In this document: positions 14,492 through 22,041 of the stretch, in pieces | Layout of the letters: every line of letters begins with the position of its first letter | Numbering within the stretch: the stretch's first letter is position 1 | Assembly: GCA_017307505.1 (NCBI GenBank) | Contig: JAFKEE010000070.1 | Coordinates: 1-33,467 of the forward strand | DNA length: 33,467 bases | Direction of reading: 5' to 3' | From: Acidobacteriota bacterium | GTDB taxonomy: Bacteria; Acidobacteriota; Terriglobia; Bryobacterales; Bryobacteraceae | Translations under genes and position numbers: made by a program | Notes under the pieces: generated by a model | Told to the model about the DNA's origin: nothing | The model's input: only the letters and a program-made list of their open reading frames with translations | The model's database searches: none

Positions 14492-15853
14492 TCAGAAAAT
14501 GGCGTCCACCGGCAGGCTGATCTGCAGCGCCAGTCCGCCGGATTCCCGGTTCTTCGCCGTGATTGTGCCGCCATGCATCCCGATGACATGCTGTGCGATG
14601 GCCAGCCCCAATCCGGCGCCCCCGGTCTGTCGTTCGCGGGCCTGCTCCACGCGGTAGAAGGGTTCGAAGATCCGAGCCAGTTCGTGGGGCGGCACACCAG
14701 GCCCTTCGTCTTCCACCAGAATTGTCGCCATCTTCGCGCCGCACGGCCGCATCAGCCGGATCTGCACGACCGTCCCCGGGCCCGTGTATTTCAACGCATT
14801 GCGAACCACGTTTTCGATGGCACTGCGCAGCAGGTCCCGCGCCCCGGTCAACGTACAGGCCGCGCACTCCACCAGGCGGACCCCTCGATCCGTACTGGTG
14901 GTCTCGAAGCCCGCGTCAATCACGACCTCCTGCACCAGTGCTGCCAGGTCAATGGCTTCCCGGGCCGGCGGCTGGTCGAGCGCCTCCAGGCGCGAGAGTG
15001 TCAGCAACTGGCCGATGAGGTGGTTCAGGCGATGCACCTCGCGCTCCATGCGCGCCATCGAGGTGGACGAGACCGTGTCACCGCGCCGACGGATCAGTCC
15101 CAAGGCCAGGCTCAGGCGCGTGAGCGGGGATCTCAACTCGTGCGAAACATCGGCGATCAGCCGCTTCTGTGCGTTCAGCAGGCTCTCGATGCGCGCCGCC
15201 ATCTGGTTGAAGTCCCGGGCGAGGCTGCCTACTTCATCCTTCCGCTCCAGTAATTTCGGCTGGGTCACCCGCGCACTCAGATCGCCTTTCGAGAATCGCG
15301 AAGCGACGGCGCGCAATTCAGCCACCGGAGCCGTGAGATGCCGCGCCAGCAGAAAACATAACAACCCGCTCGTGATCAGGAAGGAGAGGAGGAAAGTGCG
15401 CGACCAGCCGCCGGCACGATCGCGGCGAGGCAAAACAGTGGCGAAGCCATACAACCTGCCGCTCGCGCCGCGCAGCCGCACGCCGCCCACTCCGCGAAGG
15501 GGCAACAGCGTGAGTTCCCCCTCAGGTCCGGCGAGCACGTCGGACAACTGGTTGCCGGAAGGGGCCATCGTGCTGCCGCCCAAACTCTGGCCGGAGCCGT
15601 CGTACAAGGCGCCGCGGACGCCCGTGTCCTGTTCCAGCGCTTCGAGATACCGGTCCAACTCGGCCCGGCCGCCTCGCTCGTACTTCTCCACGCTCACCCG
15701 GCCGGCGGAGATCATCGCGCCCTGCCCCAGCCGCCACCACGGGGTGGCCGCCGCGCCCGGCGAATCCAGCAGAAAGCCTGTGCCTACCACCAGCAGCAAC
15801 ACCAGAGTCCCGCCGCAGAACCACAGGAAAATCCTGAGGAAGAGGCTTTTCAT
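14492..15853 (-). CDS. CpxA-like sensor histidine kinase
   Basis: A 453-residue two-transmembrane kinase. Helix 1 is at about 5-28, a periplasmic sensor region follows to about 150, helix 2 is at about 153-171, HAMP at about 172-225 (FSKGDLSARVTQPK.LLERKDEVGSLARDFNQMA), and the HisKA box is DVSHELRSPLTRLSLAL with H238. The ATPase domain has the N box NVVRNALKYT, the G1 box DEGPGVP and the G2 box GGAGLGLAIAQHVI. The phosphoacceptor region is close to that of CpxA. It overlaps the regulator gene by 4 bases (ATGA), so the pair is translationally coupled. It probably senses envelope stress, judged from the exported proteins encoded around it. Confidence 0.93.
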   Translation of the reverse strand: MKSLFLRIFLWFCGGTLVLLLVVGTGFLLDSPGAAATPWWRLGQGAMISAGRVSVEKYERGGRAELDRYLEALEQDTGVRGALYDGSGQSLGGSTMAPSGNQLSDVLAGPEGELTLLPLRGVGGVRLRGASGRLYGFATVLPRRDRAGGWSRTFLLSFLITSGLLCFLLARHLTAPVAELRAVASRFSKGDLSARVTQPKLLERKDEVGSLARDFNQMAARIESLLNAQKRLIADVSHELRSPLTRLSLALGLIRRRGDTVSSTSMARMEREVHRLNHLIGQLLTLSRLEALDQPPAREAIDLAALVQEVVIDAGFETTSTDRGVRLVECAACTLTGARDLLRSAIENVVRNALKYTGPGTVVQIRLMRPCGAKMATILVEDEGPGVPPHELARIFEPFYRVEQARERQTGGAGLGLAIAQHVIGMHGGTITAKNRESGGLALQISLPVDAIF

Positions 15854-16578
15854 GCTCCGGCCGGACCCGCTTCGTCGATCGGATAAATGTAGCCGGCATT
15901 GCGGATAGAGCGGATGCGCTCCCGTCCGTCCGGACGGGGCCCCAGCTTCTTCCGCAGGCTGCTGACGTGGTTGTCGATGCTCCGGTCGAACACGGAGAAC
16001 TCACGGTCCAGAACTTCGCGAAAGAGTTCTTCCCGGCTCAGCACCCGCCCCGCCGCCCGCAGAAAGACGCGCAGCAGGGCAAACTCAGCGGAGGTCAATT
16101 CGACATGCGCGCCGCCGCGGCGCACCGTGCGCGCCCTGCTGTCCAGCGTGACATCCGCCAGGATCACGACATCCTCGACCTCGGGCGGCCGCAGAGCGGC
16201 CGGCGCCGTGCGGCGCAGAATCGCCTTGACGCGCGCCACAAACTCCTGGGGATCGAACGGCTTCGGCAGGTAGTCGTCTGCGCCGCTTTGCAGGCCCACC
16301 ACGCGATCGATTGCGTCGCCGCGCGCGGTCAGCATGATCACGGGCACCTGCGAGGTCTCACGCAGCCGCCGCAGGACTTCGAAGCCGTTCAACCGGGGCA
16401 GCATCACGTCGAGCACAATCAGCTGCCACTGCGGCTGCAGCGCCAGTTTCAGCCCTGCATCGCCGTCGTGGCAGACCTCAATGACAAAGCCCTCCGGCTC
16501 CAGGTATTCGCACAACATCTCCGTCATCTCCACATCGTCGTCGACGACAAGGATCGCTGGACGGTCTAAGCGAAGCAT
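15850..16578 (-). CDS. CpxR-like OmpR-family response regulator
   Basis: A 242-residue regulator. Receiver domain: acidic pair in VVDDD (12-15), phosphorylation site D57 in LIVLDVMLP, T in MLTARG and the lysine in LPKPFD. The C-terminal winged helix ends ...EFSVFDRSIDNHVSSLRKKLGP...IRSIRNAGYIYP, close to CpxR. The frame extends to an ATG at 16683, but the ATG at 16578 gives the normal family length and has AGGA 5 bases upstream, so I prefer it. OmpR-type regulators bind direct repeats, and such a repeat lies upstream of the first gene of this locus (17072-17106). Confidence 0.93.
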   Translation of the reverse strand: MLRLDRPAILVVDDDVEMTEMLCEYLEPEGFVIEVCHDGDAGLKLALQPQWQLIVLDVMLPRLNGFEVLRRLRETSQVPVIMLTARGDAIDRVVGLQSGADDYLPKPFDPQEFVARVKAILRRTAPAALRPPEVEDVVILADVTLDSRARTVRRGGAHVELTSAEFALLRVFLRAAGRVLSREELFREVLDREFSVFDRSIDNHVSSLRKKLGPRPDGRERIRSIRNAGYIYPIDEAGPAGA

Positions 16579-16699
16579 CGAATCCTGCACCTGGGGGAGT
16601 TGTGATACCACCGGCCGGCCACCCGAAAGCCGATACCCGCCGCGGCTCCCCTGATCTTCCCATTCGCTAAAAGACGCCTGCAAGCGGAACTCCCTGAAT

Positions 16700-16996
16700 T
16701 CACCACGTGGCCGAAACGATCACACGAGGACGCCGCACCGGCACATAGCCCCAGCCCGGAGTCACCCAGACGGCACTCGGCGGCACAACACGCCGCCGCG
16801 ATACCCACACATAGGTCCGGCCATGCCAGCGATAGGCGCCGCTCACCACCACTGGCCGCATCACCGGCGCGGCCACCACAACGGACCTCGGCCGCCCGGC
16901 CCGTACAACAATCGTCTGACCGGCCAGGAGCGCGCTGCCGGCCATGAGACAGAGGCAGAGCCTCCATCCAGCAGCTACAATGCGTCGACTGGACAT
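16700..16996 (-). CDS. Small exported WxxGxxW-type repeat protein
   Basis: A 98-residue protein with a signal peptide (hydrophobic RLCLCLMAGSALLAG, cleavage near GQT). The mature part contains AYRWHGRTYVWVSRRRVVPP..AVWVTPGWGYVPV, reminiscent of the W-x-x-G-x-x-W/YxWHG repeats of small periplasmic proteins in Proteobacteria and Acidobacteria. The function is unknown. The start is strongly supported by a near-perfect AAAGGAGGT 5 bases upstream of the ATG. It is the first gene of the minus-strand Cpx-like locus, with 121 bases to the response regulator, and is likely a regulon member. Confidence 0.75.
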   Translation of the reverse strand: MSSRRIVAAGWRLCLCLMAGSALLAGQTIVVRAGRPRSVVVAAPVMRPVVVSGAYRWHGRTYVWVSRRRVVPPSAVWVTPGWGYVPVRRPRVIVSATW

Positions 16997-17071
16997 GAAC
17001 TACCTCCTTTCAAAATCGGGATTCGGTTCGCCTACACACTGATCATGCCGTGGGCAGGATTCAGCGGTGGA

Positions 17072-17106
17072 AAAGTATTGTCAGGCGAACGTAAAGTATT
17101 GTCAGG
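17072..17106 (-). promoter_or_regulatory. 14-bp direct repeat, 21-bp period, candidate response-regulator operator
   Basis: AAAGTATTGTCAGG occurs exactly twice, at 17072-17085 and 17093-17106 (CCTGACAATACTTT on the minus strand). The period is 21 bases, two helical turns. It lies 76-110 bases upstream of the ATG at 16996, the first gene of the locus containing the CpxR-like regulator. Head-to-tail repeats in phase with the helix are the usual binding format of OmpR/PhoB-type regulators. The repeat is seen; the binding partner is inferred. Confidence 0.6.
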
Positions 17107-17124
17107 AAGCAACGCGGATGGGGC

Positions 17125-18087
17125 TCAAAGCGCGGTCACCAGGAGTCCCTGTGTTGCTTTCATCACCATCTCATCCGCGAAAAGAAGCAGAACATCCGAG
17201 ATCTGCTCTTTCGTCGCGGCGCCAAAACGGGCAGCCAGCTGTTTCGCTTCCAACAGCTTGGTGGAAACGGGCGAAGCGGCAGTGCCCAGCCGGGATGGCG
17301 ACTCCGCAATCCGCAGCAGCACCATCTCCGGCTTGACGTCCCCTTCGCTCGGCTTCAGCAGGGCGATGATCTGGGCCACCAGCGCATTCAACTGCTCCGC
17401 CAGGCGCCTGCCGCCCTCAGGACCCACTCCGGCCGTCACGCAATACCGCCTCAATCGCGAGGCCTTCTGCCATACCCACACCACGCCGCTGATGCTGATG
17501 TTGTCGGTGCCCGCCTGGCCGCCTACGCTCATCGAAGCGTACAGACCTTCATTGGGTTGCACCCTCGGCCAGTACTCACCGGATTTCCTGGAAATTCCGG
17601 CGAAAGTGTTCTGCACTTCGAGGAATCGCGCCCCTTCCGCCAGCAGGCACACCAGCAGCGAGAGCGGTTTGCGGATCATGTTGAAGCTCTGCGAACCATC
17701 GAAGAGGGCCAGAGAGGAGCATTGCGCCAGGTCGCCCAGGCCAAACTCCGAGCCCTCTGTTCCAAGGGCTCCGTGATCCGAGCCGAGGGCCAGCTTCTGG
17801 ATCTTCACTTCCTTGGGCACGGCGCCCGACGTGCGCAGCGTGGCTGGCACGTCCTCCGAAGCATCCGCCAGCGCAAACACCGGGCTGGTCCCGAACGCGA
17901 TGATGTATAGGTTTGAGACCTTCATATACAGCGTCACTCGTCCGCCATACAGAAGTTGTACGCGCAGAATCAGTATGAGGCCCGGCGCCTTCTCGCGGCC
18001 CAGCGTGATGGCCTGCCGCAATACCCCCATGGAACTGATGTAAGATTTAGCGCTGGATATATCCAGATCCACCACTTGGCTCGGCAT
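17125..18087 (-). CDS. Ribosome-inactivating protein homologue (ricin/Shiga A-chain fold N-glycosidase)
   Basis: A 320-residue protein. Residues 5-25 (VVDLDIS..AKSYISSMGVLRQAI) and 37-75 (GLILILRVQLL..VTLYMKVSNLYIIAF) follow the first helix and strands of ricin A chain. Y61 in SNLYIIAF matches the first active-site tyrosine (ricin Tyr80). LLAEGARFLEV holds E151 and R154, the catalytic Glu/Arg pair (ricin Glu177/Arg180 in SEAARF). W204/W206 in VVWVWQKAS may match Trp211. H105 in LGSDHGAL occupies the place of the second tyrosine (Tyr123). The family depurinates the large-subunit rRNA sarcin-ricin loop. About 80 extra C-terminal residues are unassigned. No signal peptide is visible, and no obvious immunity gene. 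The start at 18087 is chosen because the longer frame would run into the bestrophin gene. Confidence 0.75.
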   Translation of the reverse strand: MPSQVVDLDISSAKSYISSMGVLRQAITLGREKAPGLILILRVQLLYGGRVTLYMKVSNLYIIAFGTSPVFALADASEDVPATLRTSGAVPKEVKIQKLALGSDHGALGTEGSEFGLGDLAQCSSLALFDGSQSFNMIRKPLSLLVCLLAEGARFLEVQNTFAGISRKSGEYWPRVQPNEGLYASMSVGGQAGTDNISISGVVWVWQKASRLRRYCVTAGVGPEGGRRLAEQLNALVAQIIALLKPSEGDVKPEMVLLRIAESPSRLGTAASPVSTKLLEAKQLAARFGAATKEQISDVLLLFADEMVMKATQGLLVTAL

Positions 18088-18169
18088 GATTGCTAGTTCC
18101 CCTGCTGCCCCTGCGCCCCGCCGTTGGCCGCAGGATACCACGCCCGGCCATAGCCGAGTCCAGCGGGTT

Positions 18170-19069
18170 CTAGAGGCCCTCCGGCATCTTCTCGCGCTCC
18201 AGTTTTTTCGCACCGGACATGGAGGCCAGATTCCTGTGGATCGTCTCGCTGATGTCCCGCATCGGCAGGTCGTTGGCGTCGTCTCCGAATGGACCTTCAA
18301 TTTCCACACCAATCTCTTCGATTCCGAAAAAGGTGTAGGAGATCAGCAGGACATCCAGCAGCGTGAACCAGCCGAACGTACCAACCAGCGCGAACGGCAG
18401 CGTGAAGCAATACACCACCAGCGCGCGCCGCAGGTGCACCACATAGGCGAATGGCAGCGGCGTCTTCCTGATCCGCTCGCAGCCGCCCAGGTAGTCCACC
18501 AGCAACTGGATATTCTGATCCAGGGCAACATACACGATATCGGTAATGTAGCCCTGCGCCTTCATCGTGCCCACCAGCGAACTCATCCGCTGCGCCACGT
18601 GCAGGGCCCGGTGCTGGGCTGTGCGAATGCCCGAAAGCTCCTCAGCCGTCAGCTCCGACGCCAGGGGACCCAGGTCAAACTCGTCCCGCAGCGAGTTCAT
18701 GGTCGCAAACGGGAACAGGGCGGTCCACTTTGCCAGCTCCTGCAGCAATCTCGGATTGTCGTCCAGATGAACCGCCGCGCCGCGCACCAGGTTCCTGGTC
18801 TCGTTCACAATGCCGCCCCACAGACGCCGACCCTCCCAGAAACGGTCGTAGGATGCGTTCGTCCGGAATACCAGCAGCAGGCCCAGGGCCACGCCCACCA
18901 GCGAGTGCAGCGTGATGGGAATGTCCACCGGCATGTACGTCCGGTGGAAATACACAACGCCCGCGGCCCAGATCACGCACACCGCGACACGCAGGCCAAT
19001 CTCCTTCACCAGCGTGCCGCGCACGTCGAAGAAGTGGTCCAACCAGTTGTGTGGATCGTAGTGAATCAT
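18170..19069 (-). CDS. Bestrophin-family membrane channel (YneE/RFP-TM type)
   Basis: A 299-residue bestrophin homologue. GLRVAVCVIWAAGVVYF and VGVALGLLLVFRTNASYDRFWEGRRLWGGIVNETRNLVR are diagnostic of the family: the second membrane helix is followed by the conserved R-T-N-x-(A/S)-Y-x-R-(F/W)-W-E stretch. Two more membrane helices are seen around ALVVYCFTLPFALVGTFGWFTLLDVLLISYTFFGIEEIG, followed by the acidic DDANDLPM motif that ends the domain in prokaryotic members. It is likely an inner-membrane ion channel. The gene ends 82 bases before the RIP-like gene on the same strand, so co-transcription is possible; a functional link is not shown. Confidence 0.92.
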   Translation of the reverse strand: MIHYDPHNWLDHFFDVRGTLVKEIGLRVAVCVIWAAGVVYFHRTYMPVDIPITLHSLVGVALGLLLVFRTNASYDRFWEGRRLWGGIVNETRNLVRGAAVHLDDNPRLLQELAKWTALFPFATMNSLRDEFDLGPLASELTAEELSGIRTAQHRALHVAQRMSSLVGTMKAQGYITDIVYVALDQNIQLLVDYLGGCERIRKTPLPFAYVVHLRRALVVYCFTLPFALVGTFGWFTLLDVLLISYTFFGIEEIGVEIEGPFGDDANDLPMRDISETIHRNLASMSGAKKLEREKMPEGL

Positions 19070-19166
19070 GCTGGTTGTTCAATTCTCGCGTGAGGACCTC
19101 TCTGCTGACAACGTCCAGCCGGCCCCGCCAGCTAGACTGAAGAGGCCGGGACAGACAAAGACCATC

Positions 19167-20024
19167 ATGCTCGAATCTAAACCGAGCCGCACGGCCCTGC
19201 GTGTGGCGGTCAGACGCGCGGCGCATCAGATCTTGGAGCTTCCACCGGTCTTCCCGGATCCTCTCGCTGTGGCCATCCTGGGGCCTGACGGTCCCGCGTG
19301 GCTGGCGGAAGAAGAGGCGAGAAAGGACCAGTCCGCCGGTCGCGCCTTGCGTGCGTTCCTGGCCGCGCGCAGCCGCTACGCCGAAGAGGAACTTGCCCGC
19401 GCCGTCAATGCCGGCATCCGCCAGTACGTCCTGCTGGGTGCGGGACTCGACACCTTCGCCTATCGAAACCCCCACGCATCGGCTGGCTTGCAGGTCTATG
19501 AGGTCGACTTCCCCTCGACGCAGCACTGGAAGCGGGACATGCTGGAGTCCGCGGGCATTGCAGTCCCTGCAACCGCCACCTTTGTCCCTCTGGACTTTGA
19601 ACACCAGACGCTGCCCTCCGGGCTGGAGGCGGCGGGTTTCCATCTGGATCAACCCGCGTTCTTTGCCTGCCTGGGCGTAGTCCCCTATCTCACCGGCGAG
19701 GCGTTCGGCTCGACCTTAGAGTTCGTCGCCTCCATGCCGCAGGGCTCCGGTATCGCCTTTGACTATGCGGTGGCACGCTCATGCCTGAATCCGATGGAGA
19801 AACTGGCGCTGGATGCGCTCTCCCAACGGGTCGCGGCGGCCGGAGAACCCTTCCGCCTCTTCTTCGAGCCGCCGGCGCTTGCCCGCCAACTTCGACTGCT
19901 CGGCTTTCAGCGCATCGAGGATCTGGGCCGTGACGAGTTGAATGAACGCTATTTCCACAATCGCCAGGACGAGTTCCGCCTGCGCGGCGGCTTAGGCCGC
20001 GTCGCCGGCGCCTGGCTCTCGTGA
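19167..20024 (+). CDS. SAM-dependent methyltransferase, TIGR00027 / leucine carboxyl methyltransferase-like
   Basis: A 285-residue protein. The opening PSRTALRVAVRRAAHQ, FPDPLAVAILG, SRYAEEELARAVNAGIRQYVLLGAGLDTFAYRNP (motif I, GAGLDTFAYR) and VYEVDFPSTQHWKRD (acidic strand-2 end) are the signature of the PF04072/TIGR00027 family common in Actinobacteria and Acidobacteria; FFACLGVVPYLTGEAF is the later motif. The natural substrate is unknown. The ATG at 19167 is chosen because the family begins around it; the frame extends to 19068, overlapping the divergent bestrophin start. It converges with the CpaE-like gene, leaving 8 bases between stops. Confidence 0.88.
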   Translation: MLESKPSRTALRVAVRRAAHQILELPPVFPDPLAVAILGPDGPAWLAEEEARKDQSAGRALRAFLAARSRYAEEELARAVNAGIRQYVLLGAGLDTFAYRNPHASAGLQVYEVDFPSTQHWKRDMLESAGIAVPATATFVPLDFEHQTLPSGLEAAGFHLDQPAFFACLGVVPYLTGEAFGSTLEFVASMPQGSGIAFDYAVARSCLNPMEKLALDALSQRVAAAGEPFRLFFEPPALARQLRLLGFQRIEDLGRDELNERYFHNRQDEFRLRGGLGRVAGAWLS

Positions 20025-20032
20025 GGACGGTT

Positions 20033-21265
20033 TTACCGCGCCACTGCCGCGTTGGACCTCAACCGGGAGAACGCAGACCGCAGGCCGCCCCAGTTGGCGA
20101 CCCGGCTCAAGCCAGAAATGGGTGTCACGATCCGCAAGTCCGCCAGCACCTTGTCCGTGAACGTCCGCACAGCACGCCCGTAAGGGGAGTTGCGGCCGGC
20201 CAGGCCGCCCGCGAGCAAAGCGCTCTGAAGGCTGGAGAATGCGTTCGGCAGGCTGGCCACCGGCTGTGTGCCGAGCATCGACACGACCTTCTCCCGGCTC
20301 AACCCGGTAGCAGCCGTATCCCGGGTCATCACGATGCTGGTCTTCGATCGCAGATGCAGATCCTCGAACAGCTCCATACTGCGCCGCGCCTGGTGCACCG
20401 TGGAAAGGTCCGGCGCACAAACACTGAAGATGTGGGCGGAACGCTCCAGGACGGTCACCGAGTACCGCTCCAGATTCCCGGAGTGATCGAAGATGACCAG
20501 CGGATACTTGTTCTGCAGGTACGACAGCAGGTTCTCGAAGCGGACGGCCTCGATCCTGGTATTCAACGAGCGGTGCGTCGAGGGCAGCACGTCCACGGAC
20601 CCGGCCTGGGTGATCAGCCTCTCCCAGATGGAATCCTCCATCCGGCCCGCATACTGCGCGGCCTGGATGATCGAGGCGTTCTTTTCCGATCGCGCAATCA
20701 GGCCCTGCACCCCGCAGTTCATGTCCAGGTCCACCAGCGCCACCCGGGCTCCGAGGATTTCCGCGGCGAAGTGCGCGAAGTGAGCCGCCGCGGTCGATGT
20801 CCCCGCCCCTGGTTTCGAAGGAACAAAGCTCAGGAACCGCCCAAACGATGGCGCCGCCTGCTTCTCAGAAGGAGCCTGCGATCCCTGGCATTCCGAAGAG
20901 AAGGTCCGGAGGATCTCCTGCAGCCGCGCGCGGTCCCTGGGCAGTTGCACGCACTCCCGCAAACCCTGCCGGCGCAGCGCCAGGTACGAGGTGTTGTCGA
21001 TCTGATGGAATGCGGCAATCGTGCGGGTCTGGCGGCCGGCCCTGTGGATCTCGGCGGCACAGTACTCCGACTCCTCCGGGTCGTCAGCCTGCATGAAGAT
21101 GGCCAGCGGTTCGCCGGCATCCAGGATCTCCGCCAGCTCCTCCATCTGCTGCGAGGGGTCGATTTCGGTAATGGTCAGAAACGGATTGAAGGTCCGCAAT
21201 GCCAGCCGGATTTCACTCACACACTCGGCATCGCGGCTGATGATGATGGCACGATCTGGATCCAT
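20033..21265 (-). CDS. CpaE/TadZ-like MinD-family ATPase
   Basis: A 410-residue protein. Residues 1-125 form a receiver-like domain (AIIISRDAECVSEIRLALRTF... LAIFMQADD), as in CpaE/TadZ. The MinD/ParA-type ATPase follows from about 143: FLSFVPSKPGAGTSTAAAHFA is a deviant Walker A with the signature lysine K151 but with threonine where the second lysine would be, a known CpaE variation. VALVDLDMNCG and PLVIFDHSG are the A' and Walker B regions. CpaE/TadZ positions Tad pili at the cell pole. The ATG at 21265 has GGAGGG 5 bases upstream; the longer frame to 21361 lacks one. It is about 19 kb from the TadE pair. Confidence 0.87.
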   Translation of the reverse strand: MDPDRAIIISRDAECVSEIRLALRTFNPFLTITEIDPSQQMEELAEILDAGEPLAIFMQADDPEESEYCAAEIHRAGRQTRTIAAFHQIDNTSYLALRRQGLRECVQLPRDRARLQEILRTFSSECQGSQAPSEKQAAPSFGRFLSFVPSKPGAGTSTAAAHFAHFAAEILGARVALVDLDMNCGVQGLIARSEKNASIIQAAQYAGRMEDSIWERLITQAGSVDVLPSTHRSLNTRIEAVRFENLLSYLQNKYPLVIFDHSGNLERYSVTVLERSAHIFSVCAPDLSTVHQARRSMELFEDLHLRSKTSIVMTRDTAATGLSREKVVSMLGTQPVASLPNAFSSLQSALLAGGLAGRNSPYGRAVRTFTDKVLADLRIVTPISGLSRVANWGGLRSAFSRLRSNAAVAR

Positions 21266-21417
21266 TCGCCCTCCACTCCGGCAGTCGCCGGAGACCACTA
21301 AACTGACCTGCATCCATTGAGCCACGCTGGCGCGGATGCCGGAATAGCGGAATGGTCCCAAACTCAGGCGAACCTAGGTACCAGAACTTTTGGCACCCCC
21401 CCAATGGGACTATTCAA

Positions 21418-21437
21418 CATTCACGCCGGAGTGAATG
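21418..21437. promoter_or_regulatory. 20-bp palindrome between hpt and the CpaE-like gene
   Basis: CATTCAC (21418-21424) and GTGAATG (21431-21437) are a perfect inverted repeat around GCCGGA, so the whole element is palindromic except for one position pair. It is 53 bases beyond the hpt stop and about 150 bases upstream of the CpaE-like start, in a 224-base gap with no gene. It could be an operator for the CpaE-like gene or an RNA hairpin ending hpt; no T-run follows on the minus strand. Confidence 0.45.
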
Positions 21438-21489
21438 CTTGAACAACTGTTCGCCAAGTCATTGAAAACCCATCAGAACCGCAAGCGGC

Positions 21490-22035
21490 TCAGGAGCGGT
21501 CGGGCTTCAGTACTGCGATAAAGTTCAGGTTCCGGTAGAGCTGCTTGTAGTCCAGCCCATAGCCGATCACAAAGCGATCGGGAATCTCGAAGCACCGGAA
21601 ATCGATCTGCAAAGGTACTATCCGCCGAGCGCTGCGGTCCAGCATGGTACAAAGCGCGATGGAATTCGGACCCCGGCCGGCCAGGTTCTGCAGCAGGTAC
21701 CGCGCCGTGAAACCGGTATCCACGATATCCTCCACCAGCAGTACGTCTTCTCCTTCAATGGAGTCGTCCAGATCCTTCGCAATCCGCACCACACCAGGCG
21801 CGCTCGAATGGTTCGAAAACGACGAGATCGCCAGGAAATCCACCTTGACCGGAATGGTCATCGCCCGGGCCAGCGCCGTCAGGAAGAAAACTGATCCCTT
21901 CAGCACCCCGACCATCCGCAGGTTGCCGTTCTCATACCGCTGGGAAATCTCGGTGGCTACCTCCTGGATGCGTTCGCGGATCTGGTCCTCCGAGAAGAGG
22001 ACCTTTTCAATCATCGGCATGGCGGGAGTGCGCAT
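21490..22035 (-). CDS. hpt: Hypoxanthine phosphoribosyltransferase
   Basis: A 181-residue purine-salvage enzyme converting hypoxanthine (and usually guanine) plus PRPP to the nucleotide in the cytoplasm. GVLKGSVFFLTAL is the family signature, VLLVEDIVDTGFTARYLL is the PRPP-binding loop (E-D-x-x-D-T-G), and DFRCFEIPDRFVIGYGLDYKQLYRNL is the purine-binding C-terminus. The length and motifs are normal. The start could be any of three clustered ATGs (codons 1, 6 and 8); none has a clear Shine-Dalgarno, which fits translational coupling to the upstream gene, whose stop is 6 bases away. Confidence 0.95.
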   Translation of the reverse strand: MRTPAMPMIEKVLFSEDQIRERIQEVATEISQRYENGNLRMVGVLKGSVFFLTALARAMTIPVKVDFLAISSFSNHSSAPGVVRIAKDLDDSIEGEDVLLVEDIVDTGFTARYLLQNLAGRGPNSIALCTMLDRSARRIVPLQIDFRCFEIPDRFVIGYGLDYKQLYRNLNFIAVLKPDRS

Positions 22036-22041
22036 AGTGAA

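Noticed and set aside
16579-16683. Upstream extension of the response regulator by 35 codons
   Set aside because: Receiver domains start a few residues before the VVDDD strand; the ATG at 16578 has a Shine-Dalgarno and gives normal length.
18088-18312. N-terminal extension of the RIP-like frame by 75 codons
   Set aside because: It overlaps the bestrophin coding region and encodes Arg/Cys/Trp-rich sequence unlike any RIP leader; the ATG at 18087 fits the fold start.
21391-21406. TGGCAC resembling the -24 element of a sigma-54 promoter
   Set aside because: The expected GC at -12 (TTGCW) is missing and it points away from the CpaE-like gene.
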